The notes under the pieces are model-generated. The model was given only the letters and a program-made list of their open reading frames with translations. It did no database searches and had not been told where the DNA came from. A DNA stretch of 40,513 nt from JABJOE01 sp964344145 (GTDB lineage Bacteria > Patescibacteriota > Patescibacteriia > UBA9934): NCBI GenBank assembly GCA_964344145.1, contig CAYFME010000012.1:1-40513 (forward strand), in the 5' to 3' direction. Position 1 is the stretch's first letter; each line of letters begins with the position of its first letter. Shown in pieces: positions 7,939 through 16,956 of this stretch. The position numbers were made by a program, and so were the translations under genes.

Positions 7939-9462
7939 ATGGGTGAGGCCCTCTATCGCAAGTATCGACCATCAACTTTTGGGGCTGTTGCTGGCCAGGA
8001 GCATGTGAAGCGGACGCTTTTGAATCAGATTCAAGGCGACACCGTGGCGCATGCCTATTTGTTTTCTGGGCCTCGTGGTGTGGGAAAGACGACGCTCGCG
8101 CGACTGCTCGCAAAGGGCGTGAACTGCAGCGATCGGAAGAAGGGCGAGCCGTGTGGAACGTGTGCGTCGTGTGAGGCATTTGAGCAAAATCGAACACTCG
8201 ACATTATCGAGATGGACGCCGCGTCGCACACGGGCGTTGATAACGTACGCGAGAATATCATCGAAGCGGTTCGTGTCCCTCCTGGTGTGGGTGAACGAAA
8301 GGTTTTCATCATCGACGAAGTCCATATGCTCTCGACGAGTGCCTTTAATGCACTGCTTAAAACGCTCGAGGAGCCACCAGCGCATGCCTTATTCGTGCTC
8401 GCAACAACAGAAGTTCATAAAATTCCACAGACGATTCTTTCCCGTTGTCAGCGGTTTGATTTCAAGCGCTTGGATCCGGCGGTGATGAAAGAACGTCTTG
8501 CGTGGATGGCAAAGGAAGAAGGAGTAGAAGTTGAGAGTGAGGTACTCGATGCCGCCGTTCGCGTCTCAGAAGGCTGTCTGCGAGATGCCGAGAGCTTGCT
8601 GGGTCAGCTTTTAGCGCTTGGTGAAAAGAAGATTGATGTTGACACAGCTTCGTTGGTACTACCGGTGACATACGCATCGAGTGCGCTCGAGTTACTCGAG
8701 AGCCTTGCCAAGAGCGATACGCAGGCTTGTCTGGCTCATCTAGCGACGTTTGTTACCCAAGGTGGTTCGATTCGACATTTAACTGACGAATGCATCTCGT
8801 TGGTTCGAGCATTGTTACTCATACAACTCGGCTCGTCTGATGCTCGATACGATGACACAACACAGGCTCGGCTCTCGACGCTCGCGCAATCATTTACCAC
8901 CACACAAGCACGTTGGCTCCTCGATGCCTTTCTCGCATCCAAAACAAAACCAACCTCTGACATGTTCCCGCAGCTGACACTGGAGTTGGTGTGTGTGGAG
9001 TTTGTAGAGCGATTTGGTAAGAAGGACGAACCACCATCTCGAGGAGGCTCTGCCGACGAGAGATCTACAGGTGAAGAGATTTCTCCCCCGCCGGCGGCGG
9101 AGTCGAAATGGGAAGAGGAGGGCACAGACGAGGCCCAACATGCGGCCTCGTTTTCCGTTGAGGATTTGGCAGCAAAGTGGCTGCGTTGTTGCGAAGTGGT
9201 TGCAAAACAGAATATTGCTCTGCCGCTTGTGTTACAAAACGCGAAACCTGTCGCGATTGAGGGGACTTGTGTTCATGTGGGGTTTGAGCATAAGTTTCAT
9301 TTTGAGACCATGGAACAGACGAAGAACGCTGATATCTTGGCCAAAGCCATTAATGAGATTATGCAGTCCTCTGTGACGATCCGTGCTATCTATTTGCAAA
9401 AGGAAGCTGATGATACAGTGGGCGAGCTCGTGGAGGCGTTTGGAGGATCTATTGTTGAATAA
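7939..9462 (+). CDS. dnaX: DNA polymerase III subunit gamma/tau
   Basis: Clamp-loader ATPase that links the replicative polymerase and loads the sliding clamp. In the 507-residue product, Walker A is GPRGVGKT (44-51), a four-Cys zinc site uses C63, C72, C75 and C78, Walker B is VFIIDEVH (122-129) and the SRC motif is at 168-170. Domain III and a short tau-like C-terminal region follow, separated by an acidic linker (about 360-400). The protein is shorter than E. coli tau (643 residues). No obvious slippery A-run for programmed frameshifting was noticed. The promoter predicts a nearly leaderless mRNA. The ABC transporter ATPase starts 1 nt after its stop. Confidence 0.96.
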   Translation: MGEALYRKYRPSTFGAVAGQEHVKRTLLNQIQGDTVAHAYLFSGPRGVGKTTLARLLAKGVNCSDRKKGEPCGTCASCEAFEQNRTLDIIEMDAASHTGVDNVRENIIEAVRVPPGVGERKVFIIDEVHMLSTSAFNALLKTLEEPPAHALFVLATTEVHKIPQTILSRCQRFDFKRLDPAVMKERLAWMAKEEGVEVESEVLDAAVRVSEGCLRDAESLLGQLLALGEKKIDVDTASLVLPVTYASSALELLESLAKSDTQACLAHLATFVTQGGSIRHLTDECISLVRALLLIQLGSSDARYDDTTQARLSTLAQSFTTTQARWLLDAFLASKTKPTSDMFPQLTLELVCVEFVERFGKKDEPPSRGGSADERSTGEEISPPPAAESKWEEEGTDEAQHAASFSVEDLAAKWLRCCEVVAKQNIALPLVLQNAKPVAIEGTCVHVGFEHKFHFETMEQTKNADILAKAINEIMQSSVTIRAIYLQKEADDTVGELVEAFGGSIVE

Positions 9463-9463
9463 T

Positions 9464-10189
9464 ATGAAAGCGCTTGAGATCAAGAACCTGACGAAAGCCT
9501 ACGGCAAGAACGTCGCTGTTGATGATATTTCGTTTTCCATTGAGCCTGGACAGTTCTTTGGCTTTCTCGGTCCAAACGGCGCGGGAAAGTCAACGACGAT
9601 TCATTGCGTGACAGGCATCTCGCGATACACACAAGGATCGATCAAGTTGTTTGGCGTGGAGGCGAACAAAGATTATCGCAAAGCACGACCGCGCGTTGGT
9701 CTTGCTCCGCAGGAGTTCAACTCAGAAATCTTTGCAACGACGTTCCAGATTCTGGATTACATGGCCGGCTATTACGGATTGCCAAAAGCCGTACGTCACG
9801 AACGAATTGAAAAGCTCCTTGATGAGTACGGCATGACCGACCACAAAGATAAACAGTTCAAGGAATTATCCGGTGGAATGAAACGTCGCGTGATGCTCAT
9901 GCGTGCGCTCGTGCACGAGCCTGACCTGATTATTCTAGACGAGCCGACGGCTGGCGTGGACGTGGAATTGCGTCACGAATTGTGGGACCGTCTGCGAACA
10001 CTGAATAAACAGGGAAAGACGATCCTTCTCACATCTCACTATCTTGAAGAGGTTGAGTTGTTATGCGATACGATCGCCATTATGAACAAAGGAAAGCTGG
10101 CGAAAATTGGCACAAAGAAAGAGTTGACGAAGGAGGGGAATCTGGAAGAGAAGTACTTGGAGATCACAAAGGACGAACTTGGTGATTAA
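9464..10189 (+). CDS. ABC-2 type transporter, ATP-binding protein
   Basis: A 241-residue ABC ATPase with Walker A GPNGAGKS (36-43), signature LSGGM, Walker B LIILDEPTAGVD and an H-loop in LLTSHYLEE. Closest in style to the CcmA/DrrA exporters that pair with ABC-2 permeases. The ATG at 9464 is preferred over the upstream in-frame start at 9383, which lies inside dnaX. The permease gene follows immediately. The cargo could be a drug, lipid or polysaccharide; nothing here decides. Confidence 0.93.
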   Translation: MKALEIKNLTKAYGKNVAVDDISFSIEPGQFFGFLGPNGAGKSTTIHCVTGISRYTQGSIKLFGVEANKDYRKARPRVGLAPQEFNSEIFATTFQILDYMAGYYGLPKAVRHERIEKLLDEYGMTDHKDKQFKELSGGMKRRVMLMRALVHEPDLIILDEPTAGVDVELRHELWDRLRTLNKQGKTILLTSHYLEEVELLCDTIAIMNKGKLAKIGTKKELTKEGNLEEKYLEITKDELGD

Positions 10190-10190
10190 T

Positions 10191-10952
10191 ATGAATTGGG
10201 TTGGATTGTATACACTGGTGCGTCGAGATACGGAGCGCATGCTTCGCATTCCATCGCAAATCGTCCTCTCGCCGCTCGTCTCTGCCTTTCTATACATCTT
10301 CATTTTTGGGTTTGTTATCGGAGAAAAGATCGATATCATTCCGGGTGTTCGTTACATTGAGTTTGTCTATCCTGGTTTTCTCATGCTTAACGTGATGGGG
10401 GCGGCGTTTTCCAATGCTGCGTTTGGGATTTATTTCCATCGTTTTGCAAAAAGCATTGAGGAGATTTTGGTGGCGCCGCTGTCGTATGTGGAGATTCTGT
10501 TTGCCTACGTCATTGGCTCGATCATCCGCGCGAGCGTCGTTGGGTTTGGCGTGTATCTGTTGGCTATTCTTTTTGGTATTGCTGGCATTGCCAACATTCC
10601 ACTATTCGCGTTTTACATTGTCGCTGTCTCTACGGTTTTCTCGCTCATCGGTATGCTGGTTGGGCTGTGGGCGAATACCTTTGAGCAGTTGAACGTGGCG
10701 AATACGTATATCATCACGCCACTTAGTTTTGTCGGAGGACTGTTCTACTCGGTTCACATGCTGCCAGAACAAGCACAGTTTTTGACCTACGCGAATCCGT
10801 TTTTCTACTTTATTGATGGCCTGCGCTACTCAATGATCGGTGTCACAGAATCAGATCGCATGATTGGCCTTCTTTTGATTGCTGGATTGATTATCGTCTT
10901 GTTTGGCATCGTCTGGCATTTGCTCAAAATCGGTTGGAAAATTCGGACGTAA
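10191..10952 (+). CDS. ABC-2 type transporter, permease protein
   Basis: A 253-residue membrane protein with six predicted hydrophobic helices, including LSPLVSAFLYIFIFGFVIG near the start and LLLIAGLIIVLFGIVWHLL at the end. The ABC-2 signature region is represented by NTYIITPLSFVGGLFYSV. The start is the ATG at 10191, right after the ATPase stop (TAAT then ATG); the TTG upstream lies inside the ATPase gene. With the preceding ATPase it should form a homodimeric exporter in the cytoplasmic membrane. Confidence 0.9.
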   Translation: MNWVGLYTLVRRDTERMLRIPSQIVLSPLVSAFLYIFIFGFVIGEKIDIIPGVRYIEFVYPGFLMLNVMGAAFSNAAFGIYFHRFAKSIEEILVAPLSYVEILFAYVIGSIIRASVVGFGVYLLAILFGIAGIANIPLFAFYIVAVSTVFSLIGMLVGLWANTFEQLNVANTYIITPLSFVGGLFYSVHMLPEQAQFLTYANPFFYFIDGLRYSMIGVTESDRMIGLLLIAGLIIVLFGIVWHLLKIGWKIRT

Positions 10953-10955
10953 AGG

Positions 10956-10984
10956 TTGACGAAGAGCCTCTTTTTACGTATATT
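10956..10984 (+). promoter_or_regulatory. promoter of tRNA-Gln
   Basis: TTGACG (10956-10961), exact 17-nt spacer, TATATT (10979-10984). Transcription would start about 5 nt before the mature tRNA 5' end. Confidence 0.8.
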
Positions 10985-10995
10985 CTCGTCGACGA

Positions 10996-11069
10996 TCCCG
11001 GATCGTCTAATGGCAGGACGCTTGGTTCTGGTCCAAGAAATCGGGGTTCGAGTCCCTGTCCGGGAACCA
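10996..11069 (+). tRNA. tRNA-Gln (anticodon CTG)
   Basis: The acceptor TCCCGGA (10996-11002) pairs with TCCGGGA (11059-11065), followed by discriminator A and an encoded CCA. The anticodon stem CTTGG/CCAAG encloses loop TTCTGGT, giving CUG, which reads CAG. The T-loop GTTCGAGTC is canonical. gatC and gatA in the same window suggest it is charged through Glu-tRNA-Gln amidation. Confidence 0.95.
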
Positions 11070-11073
11070 AAAG

Positions 11074-11101
11074 CGACCGACGTGATCGGTTGTTTTTGTT
11101 T
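11074..11101 (+). terminator. terminator after tRNA-Gln
   Basis: The stem CGACCGA/TCGGTTG (one G-U pair) closes CGTGA and is followed by a T-rich tract. Confidence 0.8.
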
Positions 11102-11132
11102 TAAGGTTAGCGAAGTTTTCGTTGTGGATATC

Positions 11133-11161
11133 TTGACAAAAGAGTCTTTTTGTGCTAGTAT
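11133..11161 (+). promoter_or_regulatory. strong consensus-like promoter
   Basis: TTGACA (11133-11138), 17 nt, TAGTAT (11156-11161). The ATG at 11195 leaves a leader of about 27 nt without a Shine-Dalgarno sequence, longer than at most host genes here. Confidence 0.8.
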
Positions 11162-11194
11162 TAGTGCGTAATTCGTAGAATTAACCATCAATCT

Positions 11195-11527
11195 ATGAAC
11201 GAGCGACTTGGAGATACTCCTGATGAAATGAAGTTCTTCGGTGAGAAGGGCGATAAGGAGCTTGAGGCTGAGGCAAAGAAAGCCGAGGCTACGGCGGCTG
11301 ATAACGCTAGTGCCTTGGACGCGGTAGCTGCAGCAACTCCAGAAGAGGAGGAGGCTGCGTTTGCTGAGCGCGTTCCTACAGGTGAGCAGGATAAGGCGAC
11401 GCCAAGCACACTCGATACCGAGGGTGCCTTGGACGCGGTAGCTGCAGCAACTCCAGAAGAGGAGGAGGCTGCATACCAGGAGCTCATGGCCAAGAAAAAG
11501 GCCGCTGGTGACCAGGCTGCTGCCTAA
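11195..11527 (+). CDS. Ala/Glu-rich small protein with exact internal repeat, unknown
   Basis: A 110-residue soluble, very acidic protein made almost only of Ala, Glu, Asp and Lys, with no signal peptide and no Cys. A 16-residue unit, ALDAVAAATPEEEEAA, occurs twice. The DNA of these units is identical over 48 nt (11311-11358 and 11425-11472), so the duplication is recent or kept by conversion. It is a single-gene transcription unit with a near-consensus promoter and strong terminator, which suggests high expression. I recognise no family. The units may form short helices separated by the TP turn. Confidence 0.75.
   Translation: MNERLGDTPDEMKFFGEKGDKELEAEAKKAEATAADNASALDAVAAATPEEEEAAFAERVPTGEQDKATPSTLDTEGALDAVAAATPEEEEAAYQELMAKKKAAGDQAAA
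11311..11472 (+). repeat. exact 48-bp direct repeat (two copies, in frame)
   Basis: Copies at 11311-11358 and 11425-11472 are identical. Their starts are 114 bp apart (38 codons), so gain or loss of a unit by recombination keeps the frame. Confidence 0.95.
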
Positions 11528-11538
11528 CATCAACCGTT

Positions 11539-11573
11539 AAACAAGACGAGCCCTTCGGGGCTTGTTTTGTTTG
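11539..11573 (+). terminator. terminator of the repeat-protein gene
   Basis: AGCCC and GGGCT close a TTCG tetraloop (11549-11562), followed by a T-rich run. The 3' side also supplies the likely -35 region of mnmA. Confidence 0.85.
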
Positions 11574-11582
11574 CGGATTTAG

Positions 11583-11588
11583 TATACT
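11583..11588 (+). promoter_or_regulatory. -10 element of mnmA
   Basis: TATACT ends 11 nt before the ATG at 11600, so the leader should be about 5 nt or less. A weak -35 (CTTGTT or TTGTTT, 11561-11567) lies inside the preceding terminator. Confidence 0.65.
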
Positions 11589-11599
11589 GTCGGCACCTT

Positions 11600-12652
11600 A
11601 TGCCAAAGAAGATACTCATGGCCATGTCCGGTGGTGTCGACTCGTCTGTGTCGGCAGCGCTTTTGGCTGAGCAAGGTTATGAGGTCGTTGGTGTGTTTAT
11701 GAAGAATTGGGACAACTGTGATTGGCGGGCAGATCGTCGCGATGCGAATCGAGTCGCCGCGCAGCTCGGCATTTCATTTCATAGCGTCGATTTTGAAAAA
11801 GAATATCGTCAGCATGTGTACGAGTACATGCTTGCCGAGTACGAAGCTGGACGAACACCTAATCCTGACGTGCTTTGCAACAAATACATGAAGTTTGGTT
11901 TTCTCTTGAAAGAAGCTGATCGCCTTGGATGCGATTACGTTGCAACAGGACATTATGCTCAGACGCGTGTCGACGACGACGGTACGGTGCATCTTCTTGC
12001 CGGTGAGGATCAAAATAAGGATCAGAGCTATTTCTTGTGCCGCTTGAGTCAAGATCAGCTTAAACGAGCGATGTTTCCGATCGGCAAATTGCAAAAGTCA
12101 GAGGTGCGGGACATCGCGCGCAAGCATAATCTGTCCGTTGCAGAAAAAAAGGATAGTCAGGGCATCTGTTTCGTCGGCAAGGTCGAATTGTCCGACTTTT
12201 TGAAAGATCGCATTCCTGAGCGCGAGGGGGATATCGTAACAACCGATGGTAAGGTCATCGGCACGCACAAAGGCCACATGTACTACACGATTGGGCAGCG
12301 ACACGGACTTGGACTGCCAGGAGGCACGGAGCCATACTTTGTTGTCGAGCGTCGAGCAGAGACAAATGAGATCGTCGTTGGTCATGAGGATGACCCCGCG
12401 CTGTATCGGTCGGAGCTCGAAGCCGCTGATGTGGTCGAGACGTATCCAGGATCGATGACGGCAGTTGAAGGTCAACAAATCAAAGCGCGTATCCGATATC
12501 GCCAGCCGTTGCAGGATTGCACGTACCATAACGTGTCCGATCGGACAGTTAGTTGTCGGTTCAAAGAACCTCAGCGCGCTGTCGCCCCTGGGCAGTTTAT
12601 TGTGCTTTATAGGGAGAATGAGCTTATTGGCTCTGGAGTTATTGATTCTTGA
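11600..12652 (+). CDS. mnmA: tRNA-specific 2-thiouridylase MnmA
   Basis: Catalyses ATP-dependent 2-thiolation of the wobble uridine in tRNA-Lys, tRNA-Glu and tRNA-Gln. The 350-residue product has the PP-loop SGGVDSS (10-16), the catalytic Cys pair C93 (NPDVLCNKYMKFG) and C190 (DSQGICFVG), and a C-terminal beta-barrel domain. Length is normal. The ATG at 11600 starts MPKKILMAMSGG; the in-frame TTG 33 nt upstream would lie before the promoter -10. The gene ends with TGA and is followed by an imperfect inverted repeat. Confidence 0.96.
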   Translation: MPKKILMAMSGGVDSSVSAALLAEQGYEVVGVFMKNWDNCDWRADRRDANRVAAQLGISFHSVDFEKEYRQHVYEYMLAEYEAGRTPNPDVLCNKYMKFGFLLKEADRLGCDYVATGHYAQTRVDDDGTVHLLAGEDQNKDQSYFLCRLSQDQLKRAMFPIGKLQKSEVRDIARKHNLSVAEKKDSQGICFVGKVELSDFLKDRIPEREGDIVTTDGKVIGTHKGHMYYTIGQRHGLGLPGGTEPYFVVERRAETNEIVVGHEDDPALYRSELEAADVVETYPGSMTAVEGQQIKARIRYRQPLQDCTYHNVSDRTVSCRFKEPQRAVAPGQFIVLYRENELIGSGVIDS

Positions 12653-12656
12653 TAGG

Positions 12657-12690
12657 TGCAAGAACTTGGCCGATCGTCCAAGTTGTTGCA
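12657..12690. promoter_or_regulatory. inverted repeat between mnmA and the LamG gene
   Basis: TGCAAGAACTTGG (12657-12669) pairs with CCAAGTTGTTGCA (12678-12690) with one mismatch. No T-tract follows. It ends 11 nt before the next -35, so it may be a weak terminator, an operator or both. Confidence 0.55.
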
Positions 12691-12701
12691 CGCGAGAAAA
12701 C

Positions 12702-12730
12702 TTGACAAAATGGGCTAATATCGGTAAGAA
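12702..12730 (+). promoter_or_regulatory. promoter of the LamG surface protein gene
   Basis: TTGACA (12702-12707), 17 nt, TAAGAA (12725-12730). The ATG at 12742 lies 11 nt after the -10, so the leader is about 5 nt. Confidence 0.7.
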
Positions 12731-12741
12731 AGGGCGTTACT

Positions 12742-15102
12742 ATGAAGCTGCGCCCGACGACGATTCGGCCCTGGCTCGCGCTACGTATCTGGCATATTCG
12801 CTATTCGCGCCGCTTGGCTATTGCAAGCACCATCCTTGGTCTCACGTTGATTGCCAAGACGGTGTTGTTTTTGTATCTGTCAGTGTGGCTTGGCGCGGCG
12901 TCCCCTGCGCTCGCGATCGATGCCGTGCGCGTTGACGGCGATGACACGTTCACGTTTGACGCGGGCATTATTGAACAGACAAGTGACAGCCTTTCACTTG
13001 TTGAACAATCGTTTACGTTTTCAGCAGAGGACGTCACGGAGTATATTTTTGACGCTGATCAGCTTGTTGATTGGCAGACGATGAGTTGGAAAACGAGTCA
13101 GCCGTCGGGAATCGGACTGATCAACGGTCAGGCGACGGAAAGTGGATATGACAGCGGCAACATTGATATGAGTAACAACGTATTGTTGTTGCACATGGAT
13201 GATGGATCGTTGAGTGATGGAGCGCTCGGACATGAAGTCACGTGTGTCGACGGCGCTTGTCCAACGGCAACCGATGATGGATTGATTGACGGTGCATTCA
13301 CGTTCGATGGCGCAAACGACATGCTCACGATTGCTGACGACGATACGTTGCGACTGAGTACGGACCAAACCGTCATGACATGGTATCGCTGGGATGGTGA
13401 AAGTGCCTCGGGATGGTATCGATTGGTTGGAAAGGGTGATGTGACCGATCGTAGTTATGGTCTTTGGATTCATCCGGGCATTGGCCGCGTACTGTTCCAA
13501 CTGTACGCAGAAGATCGAGCTGTGAATGGCGGATGTAGCGCACGATTTGATATTGCGATCGATACTGAATGGCATCATCTGGCCGGCACGTATGGAGATG
13601 ACAGCATTAAGATCTACCAGGACGGTGTCTTGTTGTCAGAAAAGACGTGTACAAAAGAACCTGTTCAGACCGAAGAACCGGTGACGATTGGGTATGCCGG
13701 TTACTACCGTGCCTTTGGTGGTGAAATGGACGAAGTGGCGCTGTTCTCCGATGCGCTAAGCGAGCAGACGATTCAGGATATCTATGCACGAGGGAGCGAT
13801 CAGATCAGTGTTACTGTGCAAAGTTGTGATGATGAAGCCTGTGAAGGAGAGACGTATGAAGAGGCTACAACGGATCTGTCGGACATTTCTACATCGCAAT
13901 ATCTAGGAGTTGAGGCAGCATCGACGTCGTCTTCAAGTGAGGTGGTGCTCTCTGAGATTTCAGCAACAGCCACCGGCTACGCGACCGATGTTCCTTATGT
14001 AACACTGGACGATGCCCTTGTTGTCGACGATCTAGATGAATGGACGCAGTTTGTAGAGCGAGCGACGAAGCCATCGGGCACGGAGTTGTATTATCAACTG
14101 TCTGACGATGGTTCGATTTGGCAGTGGTGGGACGGCAGTGAATGGCACATTACGTCGAACGAAACGTCAGATTTCAACACGGCCGTCGCTATCGATGCGC
14201 AGATCGATACCTTCGATGCATCGTCTGAGCAGCTGTACGTTCGTATCTTTTTCAAGAGCAATGGAGACGCAACGCCGATCTTTGAAAGTTTGGACATTGC
14301 CTACACACAGCAAGAGGTTGTTGAGGAAGTAGAAGAAGATGCGGACGAGGACGAGACGTCCGATGAAGTCGTTGACGAAGAAGAGGAAGAGAACGTCGAT
14401 GACGACGAACAAGAGACCACGGACGAGACAGATGAGGGAACGGGTATCTCACCGGTAACCGGTGAGGAGGAAGCGATCGTGGAGGTGGATCCAGATTCCA
14501 TTATCCGTGGAAACTCCTACGACACGATCTACTATGTTTCCGAAGACATCGAGCGGTTGCCATTCTTTGACGAAGTGACGTTCTATACGTGGTACGAATC
14601 GTTTGAGGATGTCGAGGTTGTGACAGATGCAACCCTTCCGACGTTGACATTGAGTGGCCTTATGCCACCGAAGGCCGGCGTTGTTCTTGTGAAGATTAAG
14701 TCTGATGCGAAGGTATACGCCGTTGTGGAAAGTGACGATCCGTACGAGCCCGAACTGCGCTGGGTTGTGTCAGAAGATGTGGCTTATGAGCTCTACGGTG
14801 ACAGTTGGTCGGAGTACATCATCGACCTCGATCCCATTTTTTACGATCACCTTGCTGTTGGTGAGGACATTGATGACGCTGATGACTTGGATGTCGACGA
14901 CGATGAGATGAAGACGCGCGATGAGCTCACGGGAGGCGTTGGCGGAGGCGCGGTGGATGAAGATTCTGATGACGACGGCCTCTCAGACGACTACGAGCTA
15001 TTGCTGGGAACAGACCCAGACAATGCCGATACCGATGGCGATGGCTATGATGACGGAACAGAGCTCGCTAATGGCTACAGTCCACTGGTGGCAGCAGAGT
15101 AG
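12742..15102 (+). CDS. secreted LamG/concanavalin-like surface protein with Ca-binding repeats
   Basis: This 786-residue product starts with a long basic segment and hydrophobic stretch (about residues 24-58) ending in SPALA, a signal peptide or anchor. A LamG/ConA-like jelly-roll domain covers roughly 145-350; WYRLVGKGDVTDRSYGLWIH and the terminal GGEMDEVALFSDALS are typical. A second beta-rich region follows. Next comes an extremely acidic linker near 530-570 (EEVEEDADEDETSDEV and similar), and the end carries thrombospondin type 3 or EF-like DxDxDG repeats (DADTDGDGYDDGTE-like, about 735-783), likely binding calcium. It is probably a cell-surface adhesion protein. Single-gene unit with its own promoter and terminator. 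Confidence 0.8.
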   Translation: MKLRPTTIRPWLALRIWHIRYSRRLAIASTILGLTLIAKTVLFLYLSVWLGAASPALAIDAVRVDGDDTFTFDAGIIEQTSDSLSLVEQSFTFSAEDVTEYIFDADQLVDWQTMSWKTSQPSGIGLINGQATESGYDSGNIDMSNNVLLLHMDDGSLSDGALGHEVTCVDGACPTATDDGLIDGAFTFDGANDMLTIADDDTLRLSTDQTVMTWYRWDGESASGWYRLVGKGDVTDRSYGLWIHPGIGRVLFQLYAEDRAVNGGCSARFDIAIDTEWHHLAGTYGDDSIKIYQDGVLLSEKTCTKEPVQTEEPVTIGYAGYYRAFGGEMDEVALFSDALSEQTIQDIYARGSDQISVTVQSCDDEACEGETYEEATTDLSDISTSQYLGVEAASTSSSSEVVLSEISATATGYATDVPYVTLDDALVVDDLDEWTQFVERATKPSGTELYYQLSDDGSIWQWWDGSEWHITSNETSDFNTAVAIDAQIDTFDASSEQLYVRIFFKSNGDATPIFESLDIAYTQQEVVEEVEEDADEDETSDEVVDEEEEENVDDDEQETTDETDEGTGISPVTGEEEAIVEVDPDSIIRGNSYDTIYYVSEDIERLPFFDEVTFYTWYESFEDVEVVTDATLPTLTLSGLMPPKAGVVLVKIKSDAKVYAVVESDDPYEPELRWVVSEDVAYELYGDSWSEYIIDLDPIFYDHLAVGEDIDDADDLDVDDDEMKTRDELTGGVGGGAVDEDSDDDGLSDDYELLLGTDPDNADTDGDGYDDGTELANGYSPLVAAE

Positions 15103-15139
15103 CGAAACCCTCGACAATTCGAGGGTTTTCGCTTAGGAT
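15103..15139 (+). promoter_or_regulatory. terminator hairpin that contains the lepA promoter
   Basis: AAACCCTCG (15105-15113) pairs with CGAGGGTTT (15120-15128) directly after the LamG stop. A possible -35, TCGACA (15111-15116), spans the 5' arm and loop; a 17-nt spacer leads to TAGGAT (15134-15139), which ends 6 nt before the lepA ATG. Confidence 0.7.
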
Positions 15140-15145
15140 GAGCGC

Positions 15146-16948
15146 ATGATTCCGCAGGACCGCATTCGAAACTTCTGCATTATTGCTCATATCGATCACG
15201 GCAAGTCCACGCTTGCTGATCGTTTGCTTGAGGTTACAGGCACGGTGGAGAAGCGAGAGATGCAGGAGCAGGTGCTCGACTCGATGGAGCTTGAGCGCGA
15301 GCGCGGCATTACCATCAAGCTCGCCCCTGTGCGCATGAAACACGTAAAGGATGGCCGCGAGTACACACTCAACTTGATCGATACCCCTGGTCACGTCGAT
15401 TTCCACTACGAAGTGTCTCGATCGCTTGCTGCCGTGGAAGGAGCTGTTTTGCTGGTTGATGCAACGCAGGGCGTGCAGGCGCAGACACTCGCGAACCTGT
15501 ATTTGGCGCTTGAGCAGAATCTGGAGATCATTCCCGTGCTTAACAAGATTGATCTTCCGGCAGCTGACGTACCGCTGCGAACGCAAGAGATTGTGCAGTT
15601 GATTGGTTGTAAGGAGGAAGACGTTTTGGCGGTATCTGCAAAAACGGGTGAAGGGGTTCCAGCTGTGCTGGATACGGTGATTGATCGTGTCGGCGCTCCT
15701 GAAGGGAAAGATGTGCGACCTGCACGCGCGATGGTGTTTGATTCGTACTACGATGACTACAAAGGCGTTGTGGCGTACGTGCGTGTGATTGACGGGGCGC
15801 TGCGCAAGCGCGACAAGCTAAAGATGGTCGCGACAAAGTCGACGGCTGAGATTCTCGACGTCGGAGCGCTCACGCCAGGGTTCTCTAGCACCGATGCGCT
15901 CGGCACCGGACAAATTGGATACGTTGTTACCGGTTTGAAAGACATTACCGCCTGTCGGGTCGGTGACACCATGACCTTAGAGCGCGTTGAAAAGATCGAT
16001 CCGTTGCCGGGCTATCGTGAGGTTACACCGATGGTCTTTGCGGGCATCTTCCCAGAAGAAGGTGACGACTATAGCGCGCTGCGTGATGCCATGGAGCGCT
16101 TGAAACTCAACGATGCCGCTCTTTCATACGACCCAGAGCAGTCGCCAGCGCTCGGCTTTGGTTTCCGTGCTGGATTCCTGGGCATGTTGCATTTGGAGAT
16201 TTTGAAGGAACGACTTGAGCGCGAGTTCGGCATTCATCTTGTGGTGACTGTCCCGTCGGTTGCATACCACGTTTACAAAACAGGGAATGAACAGCAACAG
16301 ATCATCAAGAGCCCGCTGGACCTTCCAGATCCCGGACACATCGATCGCATTGAAGAACCATGGGCCACATTGGATATCATCACGCCGGTTGAGTTCATTG
16401 GCGGCATTATGACGCTCACGCAGGATCGCCACGGCGTGTACAAGAATACCGAGTATCTGTCAGAAGGTCGGGCGATTTTGAAATACGATATCCCGTTGTC
16501 GTCGCTGATCGTTGATTTTTACGACAAGCTCAAAAGTGTCACAAGCGGTTTTGCGTCAATGAACTACGAGGTGTTTGCGTATCGTCCTGCGGACATCGTG
16601 CGCCTGGATATTCTTGTGGCTGAGGAGCCAGTTGAAGCGCTGTCGACGTTTGTCTACAAAGACGATGCGCATAAAGTTGGAAAAAAGATCGTACACTCGC
16701 TCAAGGAATCGATCCCGCGACAGCAGTTTGTGATTAAGCTGCAAGCGGCGATTGGTGGAAAGATTGTGGCGGCAGAGCGACTGTCGGCCTTGCGAAAGGA
16801 TGTGACCGCGAAACTCTACGGCGGCGATGTGTCGCGAAAGAAGAAGTTGTTGCAGAAGCAAAAGAAGGGAAAGAAGAGGATGCTGGCGATGGGTAAAGGG
16901 AAGGTACATATTCCGAGTGAGGCGTATTTGAATGTTTTGAAACGTTAG
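15146..16948 (+). CDS. lepA: elongation factor 4 (LepA)
   Basis: Ribosome-associated GTPase that can back-translocate stalled ribosomes. The 600-residue length is typical. G1 is AHIDHGKST (about 14-22), G3 is DTPGHVDF, G4 is NKIDL, and the LepA-specific C-terminal domain ends in a Lys-rich segment with the conserved GKKRMLAMGKGKVHIPSEAY region. Domain order (G, II, III, V, CTD) matches the family. The mRNA is predicted leaderless. A possible structured RNA begins 9 nt after the stop. Confidence 0.97.
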   Translation: MIPQDRIRNFCIIAHIDHGKSTLADRLLEVTGTVEKREMQEQVLDSMELERERGITIKLAPVRMKHVKDGREYTLNLIDTPGHVDFHYEVSRSLAAVEGAVLLVDATQGVQAQTLANLYLALEQNLEIIPVLNKIDLPAADVPLRTQEIVQLIGCKEEDVLAVSAKTGEGVPAVLDTVIDRVGAPEGKDVRPARAMVFDSYYDDYKGVVAYVRVIDGALRKRDKLKMVATKSTAEILDVGALTPGFSSTDALGTGQIGYVVTGLKDITACRVGDTMTLERVEKIDPLPGYREVTPMVFAGIFPEEGDDYSALRDAMERLKLNDAALSYDPEQSPALGFGFRAGFLGMLHLEILKERLEREFGIHLVVTVPSVAYHVYKTGNEQQQIIKSPLDLPDPGHIDRIEEPWATLDIITPVEFIGGIMTLTQDRHGVYKNTEYLSEGRAILKYDIPLSSLIVDFYDKLKSVTSGFASMNYEVFAYRPADIVRLDILVAEEPVEALSTFVYKDDAHKVGKKIVHSLKESIPRQQFVIKLQAAIGGKIVAAERLSALRKDVTAKLYGGDVSRKKKLLQKQKKGKKRMLAMGKGKVHIPSEAYLNVLKR

Positions 16949-16956
16949 ATAGTGTC

